Source of the DNA: Streptomyces sp. DH37
Lineage (GTDB): Bacteria > Actinomycetota > Actinomycetes > Streptomycetales > Streptomycetaceae
DNA: 64,000 nt
Assembly (NCBI RefSeq): GCF_029813835.1
Contig: NZ_JARVKV010000009.1
Location: forward strand, 62,001 to 126,000
Reading direction: 5' to 3'
This document shows positions 50,937 to 58,914 of this stretch, piece by piece. Under the pieces are notes generated by a model that was given only the letters and a program-made list of their open reading frames with translations, was not told where the DNA came from and made no database searches. The translations under genes and the position numbers were made by a program. The number at the start of each line of letters is the position of its first letter. Position 1 is the stretch's first letter.

Positions 50937-51037
50937 GACGCCCCGGGGAGCCACACCCGAGAAGGGTGCGCGGGCACGGTCGACGACCCTGTACACTCTT
51001 ATCGGCCGGTGCGGAAAGCACCACGAGCACCGGTCAT

Positions 51038-51111
51038 GGTGGGTATAGCTCAGCTGGTAGAGCACCTGGTTGTGGTCCAGGATGTCGCGGGTTCGAGTCC
51101 CGTTACTCACC
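51038..51111 (+). tRNA. tRNA-His (anticodon GTG)
   Basis: A complete cloverleaf: acceptor GTGGGTA/TACTCAC, D-arm GCTC/GAGC, anticodon stem CCTGG/CCAGG with loop TTGTGGT (anticodon GTG at 51072-51074), and T-arm GCGGG/CCCGT with TTCGAGT. The extra G at 51038 (G-1) facing C73 is the histidine identity element. CCA is not encoded. A -10-like TACACT is at 50992-50997. Confidence 0.97.
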
Positions 51112-51120
51112 CTGGTCGCC

Positions 51121-51152
51121 GAGGGCCCGGTCCGGATACGGACCGGGCCCTC
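51121..51152 (+). terminator. Terminator after tRNA-His
   Basis: A perfect 14-bp stem (GAGGGCCCGGTCCG, 51121-51134, with 51139-51152) and a GATA loop, 9 bp after the tRNA. Confidence 0.9.
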
Positions 51153-51225
51153 GGCGCGTGTGGCGCCGGTCGTCCGCGCCGGTCGCCCGCACCGGCCCGC
51201 GGCGGCCGGTGCGGACGCGGCGGGG

Positions 51226-51810
51226 TCACAGCAGCTGCACGCCCCGCCGGGCGAGGTAGGCGACGGGGTCGACGTCCGAGCCGTAGCCGCGCTTGTTGCG
51301 CACCTCGAAGTGGAGGTGGGGGCCGGTGACCCGGCCGGTGGCCCCGGAGGTGCCCACTCTGCTGCCCGCCTTCACCCGCTCCCCGCCGCCGACCGAGATC
51401 CGCGACAGATGGGCGAAGAGCGTGTAGTGGCCGTCGTCCATCCGGATCGTCACCGCCCTGCCGTAGGCGCCGGCCTCTCCGGCGAAGACCACGGCGCCGG
51501 AGCCGACCGAGTAGACGGGGGTCCCCACGGGCATCGCGAAGTCGATGCCGGTGTGGTGGCCCGCCTGCCAGTCCCCGGGGATGCCGTAGGGCGCCGACAC
51601 CCGGTAGTTCCCCGCCACCGGCCGGGCCCAGTGCCCCAGGAGCGAACCGGGTTCGACCGAGAAGGACGCGGGGACCGCCTCGCCGCCCGGCGCGCTCCGC
51701 GCCCCTCCCGCCAGGAACGGGACGGTTCCCAGCGCCGCCAGTGCCGCGCCCCGCAGCACCAGACCGCGCCGGTTCGGCGTCCACTGCTGACGTCCACCCT
51801 GCGTAGCCAT
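51226..51810 (-). CDS. Secreted M23 metallopeptidase (LytM-type)
   Basis: A 194-residue exported zinc endopeptidase that would cut peptidoglycan cross-bridges. The N terminus has a twin-Arg-like PNRRGLVLRGAALAALGTVPFLAGG segment, so export may be by Tat or Sec. The LytM/M23 motifs are HHTGIDFAMPVG (HxxxD) and GPHLHFEVRNKRGYGSDVDPVAYL (HxH), with all Zn ligands present and the domain filling the C-terminal two thirds. ATG 51810 is used. It is divergent from the PL8 lyase gene across 328 bp. It may act in wall remodelling or attack on other cells. Confidence 0.88.
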   Translation of the reverse strand: MATQGGRQQWTPNRRGLVLRGAALAALGTVPFLAGGARSAPGGEAVPASFSVEPGSLLGHWARPVAGNYRVSAPYGIPGDWQAGHHTGIDFAMPVGTPVYSVGSGAVVFAGEAGAYGRAVTIRMDDGHYTLFAHLSRISVGGGERVKAGSRVGTSGATGRVTGPHLHFEVRNKRGYGSDVDPVAYLARRGVQLL

Positions 51811-52138
51811 CGTTCTGACCTCCCATTCGGCGGTGCCATAGATGTGAGGACACGTCAGTCACGGCCTTCTCGCATCTCCGCGACGGCTCTCCGGGCCGCC
51901 GAACGGCGTAGCGCCGCCCGGGTCCGGACGTGTGAACCCGCGTGCCGCAGCGCACGGTTGCGGTTCCGGGCGGCAGATCGCGCGACAATCCCCGTACAGG
52001 TGAATGGACTAAACCAGCCCGGCGGGGTGCCGCCGCCACGGCGGCGGACGCGGCGGCCCGCCGGACGCGCGGTCACCTCCCGGATCCGCCGGTGCGTTCC
52101 GTACGGGACGGCGCCGGCGGCGGACACAGGGAGGCGCC
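51811..52138. promoter_or_regulatory. 328-bp divergent region with a DasR-like motif
   Basis: No gene is seen. TGGACTAAACCA (52005-52016) matches the core of the DasR dre site (TGGTCTAGACCA) at 10 of 12 positions and lies 122 bp before the PL8 lyase start. GGGAGG (about 52128-52133) is the lyase ribosome site. Confidence 0.45.
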
Positions 52139-55100
52139 GTGGCGGACGCGGACCGAAGGGGCCTGCCCGGCCGGAGGATTGTGCTCGGGGCCGGGATCTC
52201 GCTGGCCGTCGGGGCGGGGGCGGCGGCCGGAGCGCGGACGGCGGACGCGGCGGCCCGCGGGGCGCCGCGGGAGGTGCCACGGCGGATGCCACGGCGGATG
52301 GACACCAAGGATTCTGACGGCGTGTACGCGCGGCTGCTGCGGCGCCGGAGTGAGCTGCTGGTCGGCCCCGCGCTCCCGGAGGGCGACGCGTACCGCGCCG
52401 ACCACGCCGCGGCCGTCGCGGCGCGGGACCGCGTCGCGCTGCGCCGCCTGGCCTCCCTGCGGACGGGACCCGGCCGCGCCACGCCCTGGGACGACCTGCC
52501 GCTGGGCGAGGGCGCGGGCCCGTCGTCGAACGTGACCGCGGTGGCGGACCGGCTGCGGTCGATCGCCCTGGCCTGCGCCACGCCCGCGAGCCGGCTGTAC
52601 GGCGACACGGAGGCGGCCGCGCGGGCCGCCGAGGGGCTGGGCGTCCTCCACGCGTCCGTCTACCGCGCCGGGCGGGCGGGGTACGGCAACTGGTGGGACT
52701 GGGAGATCGGCACGCCGGACGCCGTCGGGGACGCCTGCGTCCTACTGGGCGCGGCGGTGGGGGCCGAGCTCCTGGACGGGCTGCTCGCCGCCACCGGCCA
52801 CTTCGTGCCCGACCCGAAGCGGATGCTGCGCGGCACGCTGGTCTCCACCGGAGCCAACCGGGTCGACCTGTGCCGGATCACGGCCGTGCGCGGCGCGCTC
52901 GGCGCGGATTCCGCCGGACCGGCGCTCGCCTCGTCCTCCCTGGCGGGGGTGCTCGACCCGGTGCCGATCGGCGACGGCTTCCACGCGGACGGCTCGTTCC
53001 TCATGCACACCTGCGTGGCCTACCCGGGCACGTACGGCGAGGTGCTGGTCAGGGGCGTGACGGAGCTGGCGCGGCTGCTGGCGGGCACCGAGTGGGAGAT
53101 CGCGGCCGCCGAGCGCCGCCGCACCGTGCGGGCGGTGGAGCGGACCTTCGCGCCGCTGGTGCACGGCGGGCTGATGATCGACGCCGTACGCGGCAGGGCG
53201 ATCTCGCGGGAGCGGGAGCGGGACGCCGACGACGGCTTCCTGCTGGCCGTGGACGCGGTGAACCTGGCCGCCGCGCTGCCGGAGGAGGAGGCGGACGCCG
53301 CGCGGCGGCTGAGGTCGCTGGCCAAGGGGTGGCTGCGGCGCAACACCTACCGCCCGCTCGCCGAGCGGCGGCCCGCTCAGGTCGCCGCCGCGGCGGACGT
53401 GCTCTCCGACGCCTCGCTGCCGGAGGCGGACGGGCCGGTGGGGCACTTCGCGTTCCCCGACATGGAGCGGATCGTCCACCGCCGGCCCGGTTGGACGTAC
53501 TCGCTCTCGCTCAACTCCGACCGCGTGGCGCGCTACGAGTACATGAACGGGGAGAACGCCCGCGGCTGGCACACCGGCGACGGGATGTTCCAGCTCCACC
53601 TGGACACCGACCCCTTCCAGTACACCGACGAGTACTGGCCCACCGCCGACCCCAAGCGGCTGCCCGGCATCACCGTGGACACCGCTCCCCTGCCGGCCGG
53701 CGCGGGCGGCGACAACGACCGCGTGCCGCTGACGGGCACGCGCTGGTCGGGCTCGGTGGGGCCGGTCCGGGGCCTGGGGCTGGCCGGGATGGACTTCCGC
53801 GGCGTCCAGTCGCCGCTGCGGGCGCGCCGGTCGTGGCTGTTCCTGGACGACGCCGTGCTGACCGCCTCCTCCGGGATCACCGCGGGCGGCGGGCGGCGGA
53901 TCGAGACGGTGGTGGACGACCGGAACCTGCACGCGCCCGGCGGCGCCGGGGCGCGAACCGCCCGGCTCACCGTGGACGGCGCCGAGGCGCCCGGGGCGCC
54001 CGGCGGGACCGTGCGCCACCCCCGGCCGCGCTGGGCGCATCTGGCCGGAACCGGCGGCTACGTCTTCCTCGGCCCGCGTTCCGGCCGCCCCGACCTGCTC
54101 AGCCGGCGCGCGGACCGCACGGGCTCCTGGCGGGACTTGAACGCGGGCGGACCGGCCGCCCCGGTCACCCGCCGCCGTCTGACGCTCTGGCACGACCACG
54201 GCACCGATCCGGCGGGCGCCTCCCACGCCCATCTGCTGCTGCCGGGCGCGGCGCCGGACGCCACGGCCGCCCGCGCGGCCCGCCCGGGCGTGGAGGTGGT
54301 CGTGCTGGACGAGAACGGCTGCGGCGCGCACGCCTTCCGCACGCTGCCGGGCGCGCCGGGGGTGCCGCGCGGGGCGCGGCTGACCGCCGTCAACTTCTTC
54401 ACCGCCGGCTCCGCCGCAGGGATCACCGCCGACGGGCCGTGCGCGGTGCTGGTGCTCCGGGAGCGGGAGGCGGTGCGGATCGCCGTGAGCGACCCCTCGC
54501 GCACGGCCGCGGTGGTGCGGCTGGTGCTGGGACGCGAGGTGCTGGGACGCGGGGTGCCGGGCCGGCCGGGGCCGCGGGCGGTGCGGGAGGCGGCGGCGGG
54601 ACTGACGGTGCTCTGCGCCGCCCCGGAGGAGGTGCGGCTGCTGGCGGAGACCGGCGGCGGCCACGGCGCGACGCTGACGGCGGTGCTGGGGGCCGGGCGC
54701 CCCGCCCCTCCGCGCCGGGCGCTGCTGCTGGAGCCGGAGGCGGACGCGACCGTGCGCGGCGGGCGCCACTCCGGCGAGAACGACGGCTCCTCCGCGGCGC
54801 TGACCGTGCACACGACCGCGGAGGCGGACGGCGTACGGCGGGCGTACCTGCGGTTCCGGCTGCCGCACGGCGCCGCGGGCGGGCGGGTGCGGCGGGCGGT
54901 GCTGTGGGTGCGCGGGCATGTCCCCGGCGATCCGGCCACCCGCGCGGACGACGCGCTGACCGCGTCCCTGCGCGCGTACGGCCCGTCCGGCGGCGGCTGG
55001 AGCGAGACGGGGATCACCTGGGACAGCGCGCCCGCGCCGGGCCCGGCCCTGGGCGGGGGGCTGGTCACGTCCTACGACGACTGGACGGGCATGGACGTGA

Positions 55101-55231
55101 CCGCGGCCGTCCGGCGCACCGCGACCGGGGAGCTGACCCTGGTGCTGGCGCAGGACGGCCGCGGCCATCAGGTGCGGCTGAGCAGCAGAGAGGCGGGGGA
55201 CGGACCGCTGCTCCAGCTCGTCACCGGCTAG
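52139..55231 (+). CDS. Polysaccharide lyase family 8 (hyaluronate/chondroitin/xanthan lyase-like) with C-terminal carbohydrate-binding-like domain
   Basis: A 1030-residue exported lyase. The N-terminal RRIVLGAGISLAVGAGAAAG resembles a Tat signal. The PL8 alpha-toroid shows NWWDWEIGTPDAV (catalytic Asn region) and GDGFHADGSFLMHTCVAYPGTYG, where His and Tyr are the catalytic pair. A beta-sandwich follows with YEYMNGENARGWHTGDG. The last 180 residues form a separate beta domain of the DNRLRE/CBM96-like type (ADATVRGGRHSGENDGSS, YLRFRLP). Substrate (hyaluronan, chondroitin or xanthan) cannot be decided. GTG 52139 follows GGGAGG. A DasR-like motif upstream would fit a GlcNAc-containing polymer. 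Confidence 0.87.
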   Translation: MADADRRGLPGRRIVLGAGISLAVGAGAAAGARTADAAARGAPREVPRRMPRRMDTKDSDGVYARLLRRRSELLVGPALPEGDAYRADHAAAVAARDRVALRRLASLRTGPGRATPWDDLPLGEGAGPSSNVTAVADRLRSIALACATPASRLYGDTEAAARAAEGLGVLHASVYRAGRAGYGNWWDWEIGTPDAVGDACVLLGAAVGAELLDGLLAATGHFVPDPKRMLRGTLVSTGANRVDLCRITAVRGALGADSAGPALASSSLAGVLDPVPIGDGFHADGSFLMHTCVAYPGTYGEVLVRGVTELARLLAGTEWEIAAAERRRTVRAVERTFAPLVHGGLMIDAVRGRAISRERERDADDGFLLAVDAVNLAAALPEEEADAARRLRSLAKGWLRRNTYRPLAERRPAQVAAAADVLSDASLPEADGPVGHFAFPDMERIVHRRPGWTYSLSLNSDRVARYEYMNGENARGWHTGDGMFQLHLDTDPFQYTDEYWPTADPKRLPGITVDTAPLPAGAGGDNDRVPLTGTRWSGSVGPVRGLGLAGMDFRGVQSPLRARRSWLFLDDAVLTASSGITAGGGRRIETVVDDRNLHAPGGAGARTARLTVDGAEAPGAPGGTVRHPRPRWAHLAGTGGYVFLGPRSGRPDLLSRRADRTGSWRDLNAGGPAAPVTRRRLTLWHDHGTDPAGASHAHLLLPGAAPDATAARAARPGVEVVVLDENGCGAHAFRTLPGAPGVPRGARLTAVNFFTAGSAAGITADGPCAVLVLREREAVRIAVSDPSRTAAVVRLVLGREVLGRGVPGRPGPRAVREAAAGLTVLCAAPEEVRLLAETGGGHGATLTAVLGAGRPAPPRRALLLEPEADATVRGGRHSGENDGSSAALTVHTTAEADGVRRAYLRFRLPHGAAGGRVRRAVLWVRGHVPGDPATRADDALTASLRAYGPSGGGWSETGITWDSAPAPGPALGGGLVTSYDDWTGMDVTAAVRRTATGELTLVLAQDGRGHQVRLSSREAGDGPLLQLVTG

Positions 55232-55272
55232 TGGTGCGGCCCGGCCGGTGGGCCGGGCCGTGCGGGTTGGAA

Positions 55273-55317
55273 GGCCCCCCGGTGCGGTCGCCGTCGACCA
55301 GACCGGACCGGGGGGCC
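55273..55317. terminator. Bidirectional terminator between PL8 and GH48 genes
   Basis: GGCCCCCCGGT (55273-55283) pairs with ACCGGGGGGCC (55307-55317), loop 23 nt, between two convergent genes. Confidence 0.7.
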
Positions 55318-55337
55318 GGCCTCACCCCCTCCGGCGG

Positions 55338-58298
55338 CTACTCGTCGCCGAAGAGGTCCGCGTAGGTGGCCAGGGCGAGCGCGGCGTCCGCCTGGGCCCA
55401 GAAGCGGTGGTAGGTGAACGTCGGCGCCTCGCCGCCGTTCAGGTAGCTCTCCACCTTGTTGAACTGCGGGTCGTCCTTGTAGAAGGAGCGGATCGACAGG
55501 AAGGTCGAGTTGGAGTCGATCCGGTCGCCGTTGGGCATGGTGCCGGTCCAGCCCGCGGGGATGTAGACCTTGTCCTCGAAGCGGCTGAAGTCGGTGCGGG
55601 TCTCCGGGACCCCGATGCCCATGGCGTCCTGGTGGTGGTCCCACATGGCGTCCATCAGGGCCTTGGCGGTGGTCCTGGCCTCCTCGTCGCCGGCCTTGGC
55701 GGCGTAGTACATCAGGGTCTTGGCCAGCGCCGCGGTGATGCCGACGTCGGTGGTGTAGTCGCGGACCGTGACGTGCAGGTTCGCGTTGCCGCCGGGGTTG
55801 GACGGGTTCCAGGTGTCGGGCCGGCCCGACCACTGGAGGGTCGACGGGATCTGGTAACTGCCGTCGGGGTTGACGGTGACCTCGCCGAGGACCCAGTCCA
55901 CCCACTTGTCCAGGACCTGCTTGGCCATGGCGTTGCCGGTCTCGTGGTAGAGCTCGGCGACGCGCTCCATCGACCAGGCCTGCATGCCGAACCACTGGTT
56001 GGACGGCGGGTCGTGGTAGACGGGCTTCTCGTCGTAGAACATGCCGTAGAAGGTCGGGGTGCCCGACGGCGGGGTGCCGTAGTTGCCGCCCCAGCTGTTG
56101 GTCGCGCCGCCCGCGATGGCGCCCTCGTCGGACTGCAGCCAGCGGTAGAACTCGACCTGGCGCTGGAGGCTCTTCTCCCAGTCCGCCGTGGCGGTGGAGC
56201 CCTTGGGCTTCAGCTCCGGCACGGTGGTCAGCGCGTGGGCCGTCATCGGGTTCTGGTAGCCGAAGTGGTTGTGGCTGCTGCCGATGCGCCAGGCCCAGCC
56301 CGCGCTGGTGTCGGTGGCGCCGCCCCAGGCGTAGTACCAGGAGAGCAGGTAGTGCGCGCTGTCCTTGCCGGTGCCGGCGGGGCAGGAGGTGGGACCGACG
56401 CAGTTGCCGACCTTCTTGAAGTACTTGTCGAAGAAGGAGTAGCGCAGGTAGTCGCCCATCTTCGCGGCCTTGGACAGGGTCGCGGAGATCTCGGACTTCT
56501 TGCCCTGCTCCTCGGCCCACGTCTCGGCCCAGTAGGCGGCCTGGATCGCGCGGGCGTCGGCGTCGGGGGCGTTGGTGAACTTCCACTGCTTGGCGTAGCC
56601 GCTGTCCTTGATGAACAGGTCCAGGTAGCCGTTCCTGCCGCCGAAGGTGAAGTCGTCACAGGTGGGCTGCGGCACGGTCTCCCAGACCGACTCCTGCGAG
56701 CCGCGCTGGAAGGTGTTGATGTAGGACGGGCCCTCCTGGTCCGGCCCGCCCTGGCAGACGCTGCCGGGCGCGTTGCCGTAGCCGTAGACGTTGTCCACGT
56801 CCTGCAGCCAGTGCATGCCGTAGATGTCGTTGTTGCCGTAGGCGCTGCGCAGCTCGGCGGCGATCGGGTCGCGCCCCACGGAGACGCCGGGCTGGATCTC
56901 CGACGGGTAGTTCGACGGCAGCGGGTGCTCGGCCGCGTAGGTGGCCGGCTTGGAGGCGTCGTAGAAGCTGTTGGTGGGCTGGTCCGACTGCGTGGGGATC
57001 ATGTACTTCTCCATGATCTGCCACGACTCGTTGAACGGGCCCCAGTCCTGGGTGACCTTGCCGTACATGGCCTGCAGCCAGATCAGGTAGCTGTACGCCT
57101 CGGAGGTCGTCTCGTGCCCGTGGTCGGGCGCCTCGACCATCAGCGTCTCGACGGAGTGGTAGGGGATGCCCTCCGGCGAGAAGTACCCGTTGGCCGGGTC
57201 GAAGATCTTGTTGTAGAGGTCGAGGAAGCGGTCCTCGTACTCGCCCGCGTCACCGGACTTGGCGAGCTGGGTCACCGTGACCTCGGCGTCGTCGTGGCCG
57301 GGGGCGCGGACGGTGAAGGTCGCCGCTCCGGAGCCGGTGTCGTCGGCCGCGACGGTCACCGTCTGGGGGGTGTTCCAGTTGGCGGGCGTGAAGGTGAGCG
57401 AGGCGCCGCCGGCCACGGACAGGCCGGTGTTGCCGCTGGTGCGCTCCACCGTCGCCGTCACGTTGGCGGACGGCTGCTTGGAGAGCTTCACGGCGAACTG
57501 GCCGGTCTCGCCCTGGCGGACTCCGAGCTGGGCCGGGGTGACGACCACCGCGGGGCCGTCGGTCACCTGGACGCCGACGGGGGTGGACTCGCTCGACATG
57601 CCGTTGGAGTCGTGGGCGACCGCGTAGATGGAGTAGTTGCCGGCCGGGACGTTCGTCCAGTCGAACGCGTAGGGCGCCGTGGTGTCGGTGCCCAGCAGCT
57701 CGGTGTCGCTGTAGAACTCGACCTTCTGGATGGTGGCCCCGGACTCGGTGGCGCTCGCGGTGGCCCTCAGCGGGATGGTGGCGCCCGCGGAGAAGACCGC
57801 GCCCGCTCCGGGACTGGTCAGGGTGGCGGTGGGGGCGGCGAGGTTGCCGCCGCAGCGGGTGCCGTTGACCGAGAAGGAGGTCGGGTCGGCGTTGGTGCCG
57901 CTGTAGCTGAAGTTGGCGCCGGCGGTGACGGCCGCGCCGGCCGCGATCCTCGTGTTGTAGGTCGGGTTCTTGACCGTGACGGTCCTGCCCGACTGCGACC
58001 ACTGGCCGTTCCAGCCCTGCTGGAGCCTCTGGTTGCCGCTGTAGTCGTACGTCAGGGTCCAGTTCTCGATCGCATCGGAGCCCCGGTTGGTGAGGGTGAC
58101 GTTGGCGGTGAAGCCGGACCCCCAGTCGTTCTTGCTGTAGTCGACGCTGCACTGGATGGCGGCGGCCTGGGCCGTCCCGCTGAGCGCCGAGGTCATCCCC
58201 AGGGGGAGGGAGATCGCGACGGCTGCTGCCACCAGCAGCTTCCTGGACCTGCCTCTCGGAGGCGCGGGCGGTGAGCCCGTTACTGGTAACACGCGCAT
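55338..58298 (-). CDS. Secreted GH48 reducing-end cellobiohydrolase with N-terminal CBM2
   Basis: A 986-residue processive exocellulase. An atypically long n-region and signal peptide (residues 1-45) are followed by CBM2 (about 47-145, [14 protein letters not shown]...), a Big/Ig-like domain (about 150-240), a second beta domain (about 245-340) and the GH48 catalytic domain (about 350-986) with [21 protein letters not shown] carrying the general-acid Glu. ATG 58298 has GAGGAGAG 9 nt upstream. Codon 4 is TTA (58287-58289), so translation should need bldA tRNA. A perfect CebR box lies 78 bp before the start. It works with the GH6 enzyme encoded divergently. Confidence 0.95.
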   Translation of the reverse strand: MRVLPVTGSPPAPPRGRSRKLLVAAAVAISLPLGMTSALSGTAQAAAIQCSVDYSKNDWGSGFTANVTLTNRGSDAIENWTLTYDYSGNQRLQQGWNGQWSQSGRTVTVKNPTYNTRIAAGAAVTAGANFSYSGTNADPTSFSVNGTRCGGNLAAPTATLTSPGAGAVFSAGATIPLRATASATESGATIQKVEFYSDTELLGTDTTAPYAFDWTNVPAGNYSIYAVAHDSNGMSSESTPVGVQVTDGPAVVVTPAQLGVRQGETGQFAVKLSKQPSANVTATVERTSGNTGLSVAGGASLTFTPANWNTPQTVTVAADDTGSGAATFTVRAPGHDDAEVTVTQLAKSGDAGEYEDRFLDLYNKIFDPANGYFSPEGIPYHSVETLMVEAPDHGHETTSEAYSYLIWLQAMYGKVTQDWGPFNESWQIMEKYMIPTQSDQPTNSFYDASKPATYAAEHPLPSNYPSEIQPGVSVGRDPIAAELRSAYGNNDIYGMHWLQDVDNVYGYGNAPGSVCQGGPDQEGPSYINTFQRGSQESVWETVPQPTCDDFTFGGRNGYLDLFIKDSGYAKQWKFTNAPDADARAIQAAYWAETWAEEQGKKSEISATLSKAAKMGDYLRYSFFDKYFKKVGNCVGPTSCPAGTGKDSAHYLLSWYYAWGGATDTSAGWAWRIGSSHNHFGYQNPMTAHALTTVPELKPKGSTATADWEKSLQRQVEFYRWLQSDEGAIAGGATNSWGGNYGTPPSGTPTFYGMFYDEKPVYHDPPSNQWFGMQAWSMERVAELYHETGNAMAKQVLDKWVDWVLGEVTVNPDGSYQIPSTLQWSGRPDTWNPSNPGGNANLHVTVRDYTTDVGITAALAKTLMYYAAKAGDEEARTTAKALMDAMWDHHQDAMGIGVPETRTDFSRFEDKVYIPAGWTGTMPNGDRIDSNSTFLSIRSFYKDDPQFNKVESYLNGGEAPTFTYHRFWAQADAALALATYADLFGDE
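58287..58289 (-). other. TTA (bldA) codon 4 in the GH48 gene
   Basis: With ATG 58298 the fourth codon is TTA (plus strand TAA at 58287-58289). A GTG two codons later would still include it. TTA codons are very rare in this genome type. Confidence 0.9.
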
Positions 58299-58375
58299 GC
58301 GGGGGTTCTCTCCTCGCGGCTCGGGGGGTGGGGAAGAGCTGTGCCTGGAAGGACATGCGGAGGAACTGAAACCAG

Positions 58376-58389
58376 TGGGAGCGCTCCCA
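58376..58389. promoter_or_regulatory. CebR box before GH48
   Basis: TGGGAGCGCTCCCA, a perfect match to the 14-bp CebR operator known from Streptomyces cello-oligosaccharide control, 78 bp upstream of the GH48 ATG. Confidence 0.93.
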
Positions 58390-58519
58390 AGGGTCAAGGT
58401 GGACATGACACCTGTCAAGGGTCTGAACGAGATGACCCCGTCGAAGAAATTCGACTCGCCAATTCCTGAACGCACTCTGGCCACAACCGGAAGTTGGCGC
58501 TACGTTCTGATCCAACCAG

Positions 58520-58533
58520 TGGGAGCGCTTCCA
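58520..58533. promoter_or_regulatory. CebR box (one mismatch) on the GH6 side
   Basis: TGGGAGCGCTTCCA differs from the perfect box at one base. It is 48 bp before a short signal-peptide-like ORF (58581) and 378 bp before the GH6 ATG, so it marks the transcription start region of the GH6 side. Confidence 0.85.
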
Positions 58534-58580
58534 CAGTCGTGCGCCAGGGACGGCGCGTTCGACCGACCAGGAGCCGCTTC

Positions 58581-58914
58581 ATGTACCCCCCACCGCGCCT
58601 CCGGGCGCTGACCAGCACCGCGGCGCTCGCCGCCGCCTTCCCTCACGGCCGCACCGGCCGGTTCGCCTCCCCCCGGCACGCCCCGTCCTCCCCCGGCGCC
58701 GATCCCGGAGCACGCTCCGGGCGGATCCGCCGGAGGACAGGAGCGGAGTGGGGTCACGCTCCGTGCCACGACAACGGTCGTTCCCCACCGCGACGGAGAC
58801 AGCTCTCTGTCCGGGGTTCGCACCCGTGACATGACCACAACCCCCCAACCAGCACGGAGCCGGACTCCGTCGTCACCCGGGGCACAACCGGAAGGAAGAG
58901 GAAAGATCGCATGA
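58581..58914 (+). pseudogene. Possible frameshifted secreted-protein gene upstream of GH6
   Basis: ATG 58581 has a good ribosome site (AGGAG, 7 nt spacing) 48 bp after a CebR box and begins MYPPPRLRALTSTAALAAAF, which looks like a signal peptide. The zero frame then turns Arg/Pro-rich and stops at 58829. Switching frame once near 58640 instead gives a Pro-linker-like stretch (LTAAPAGSPPPGTPRPPPAP). It then stays open to a TGA at 58912-58914, which overlaps the GH6 ATG (58911) as ATGA. This may be a decayed or mis-sequenced small secreted protein, or just the 5' leader. No domain was recognised. Confidence 0.35.

Noticed and set aside
58272..58298. LPVTG in GH48 as a sortase signal
   Set aside because: It lies at residues 4-8, before the signal peptide, whereas sortase motifs are C-terminal.
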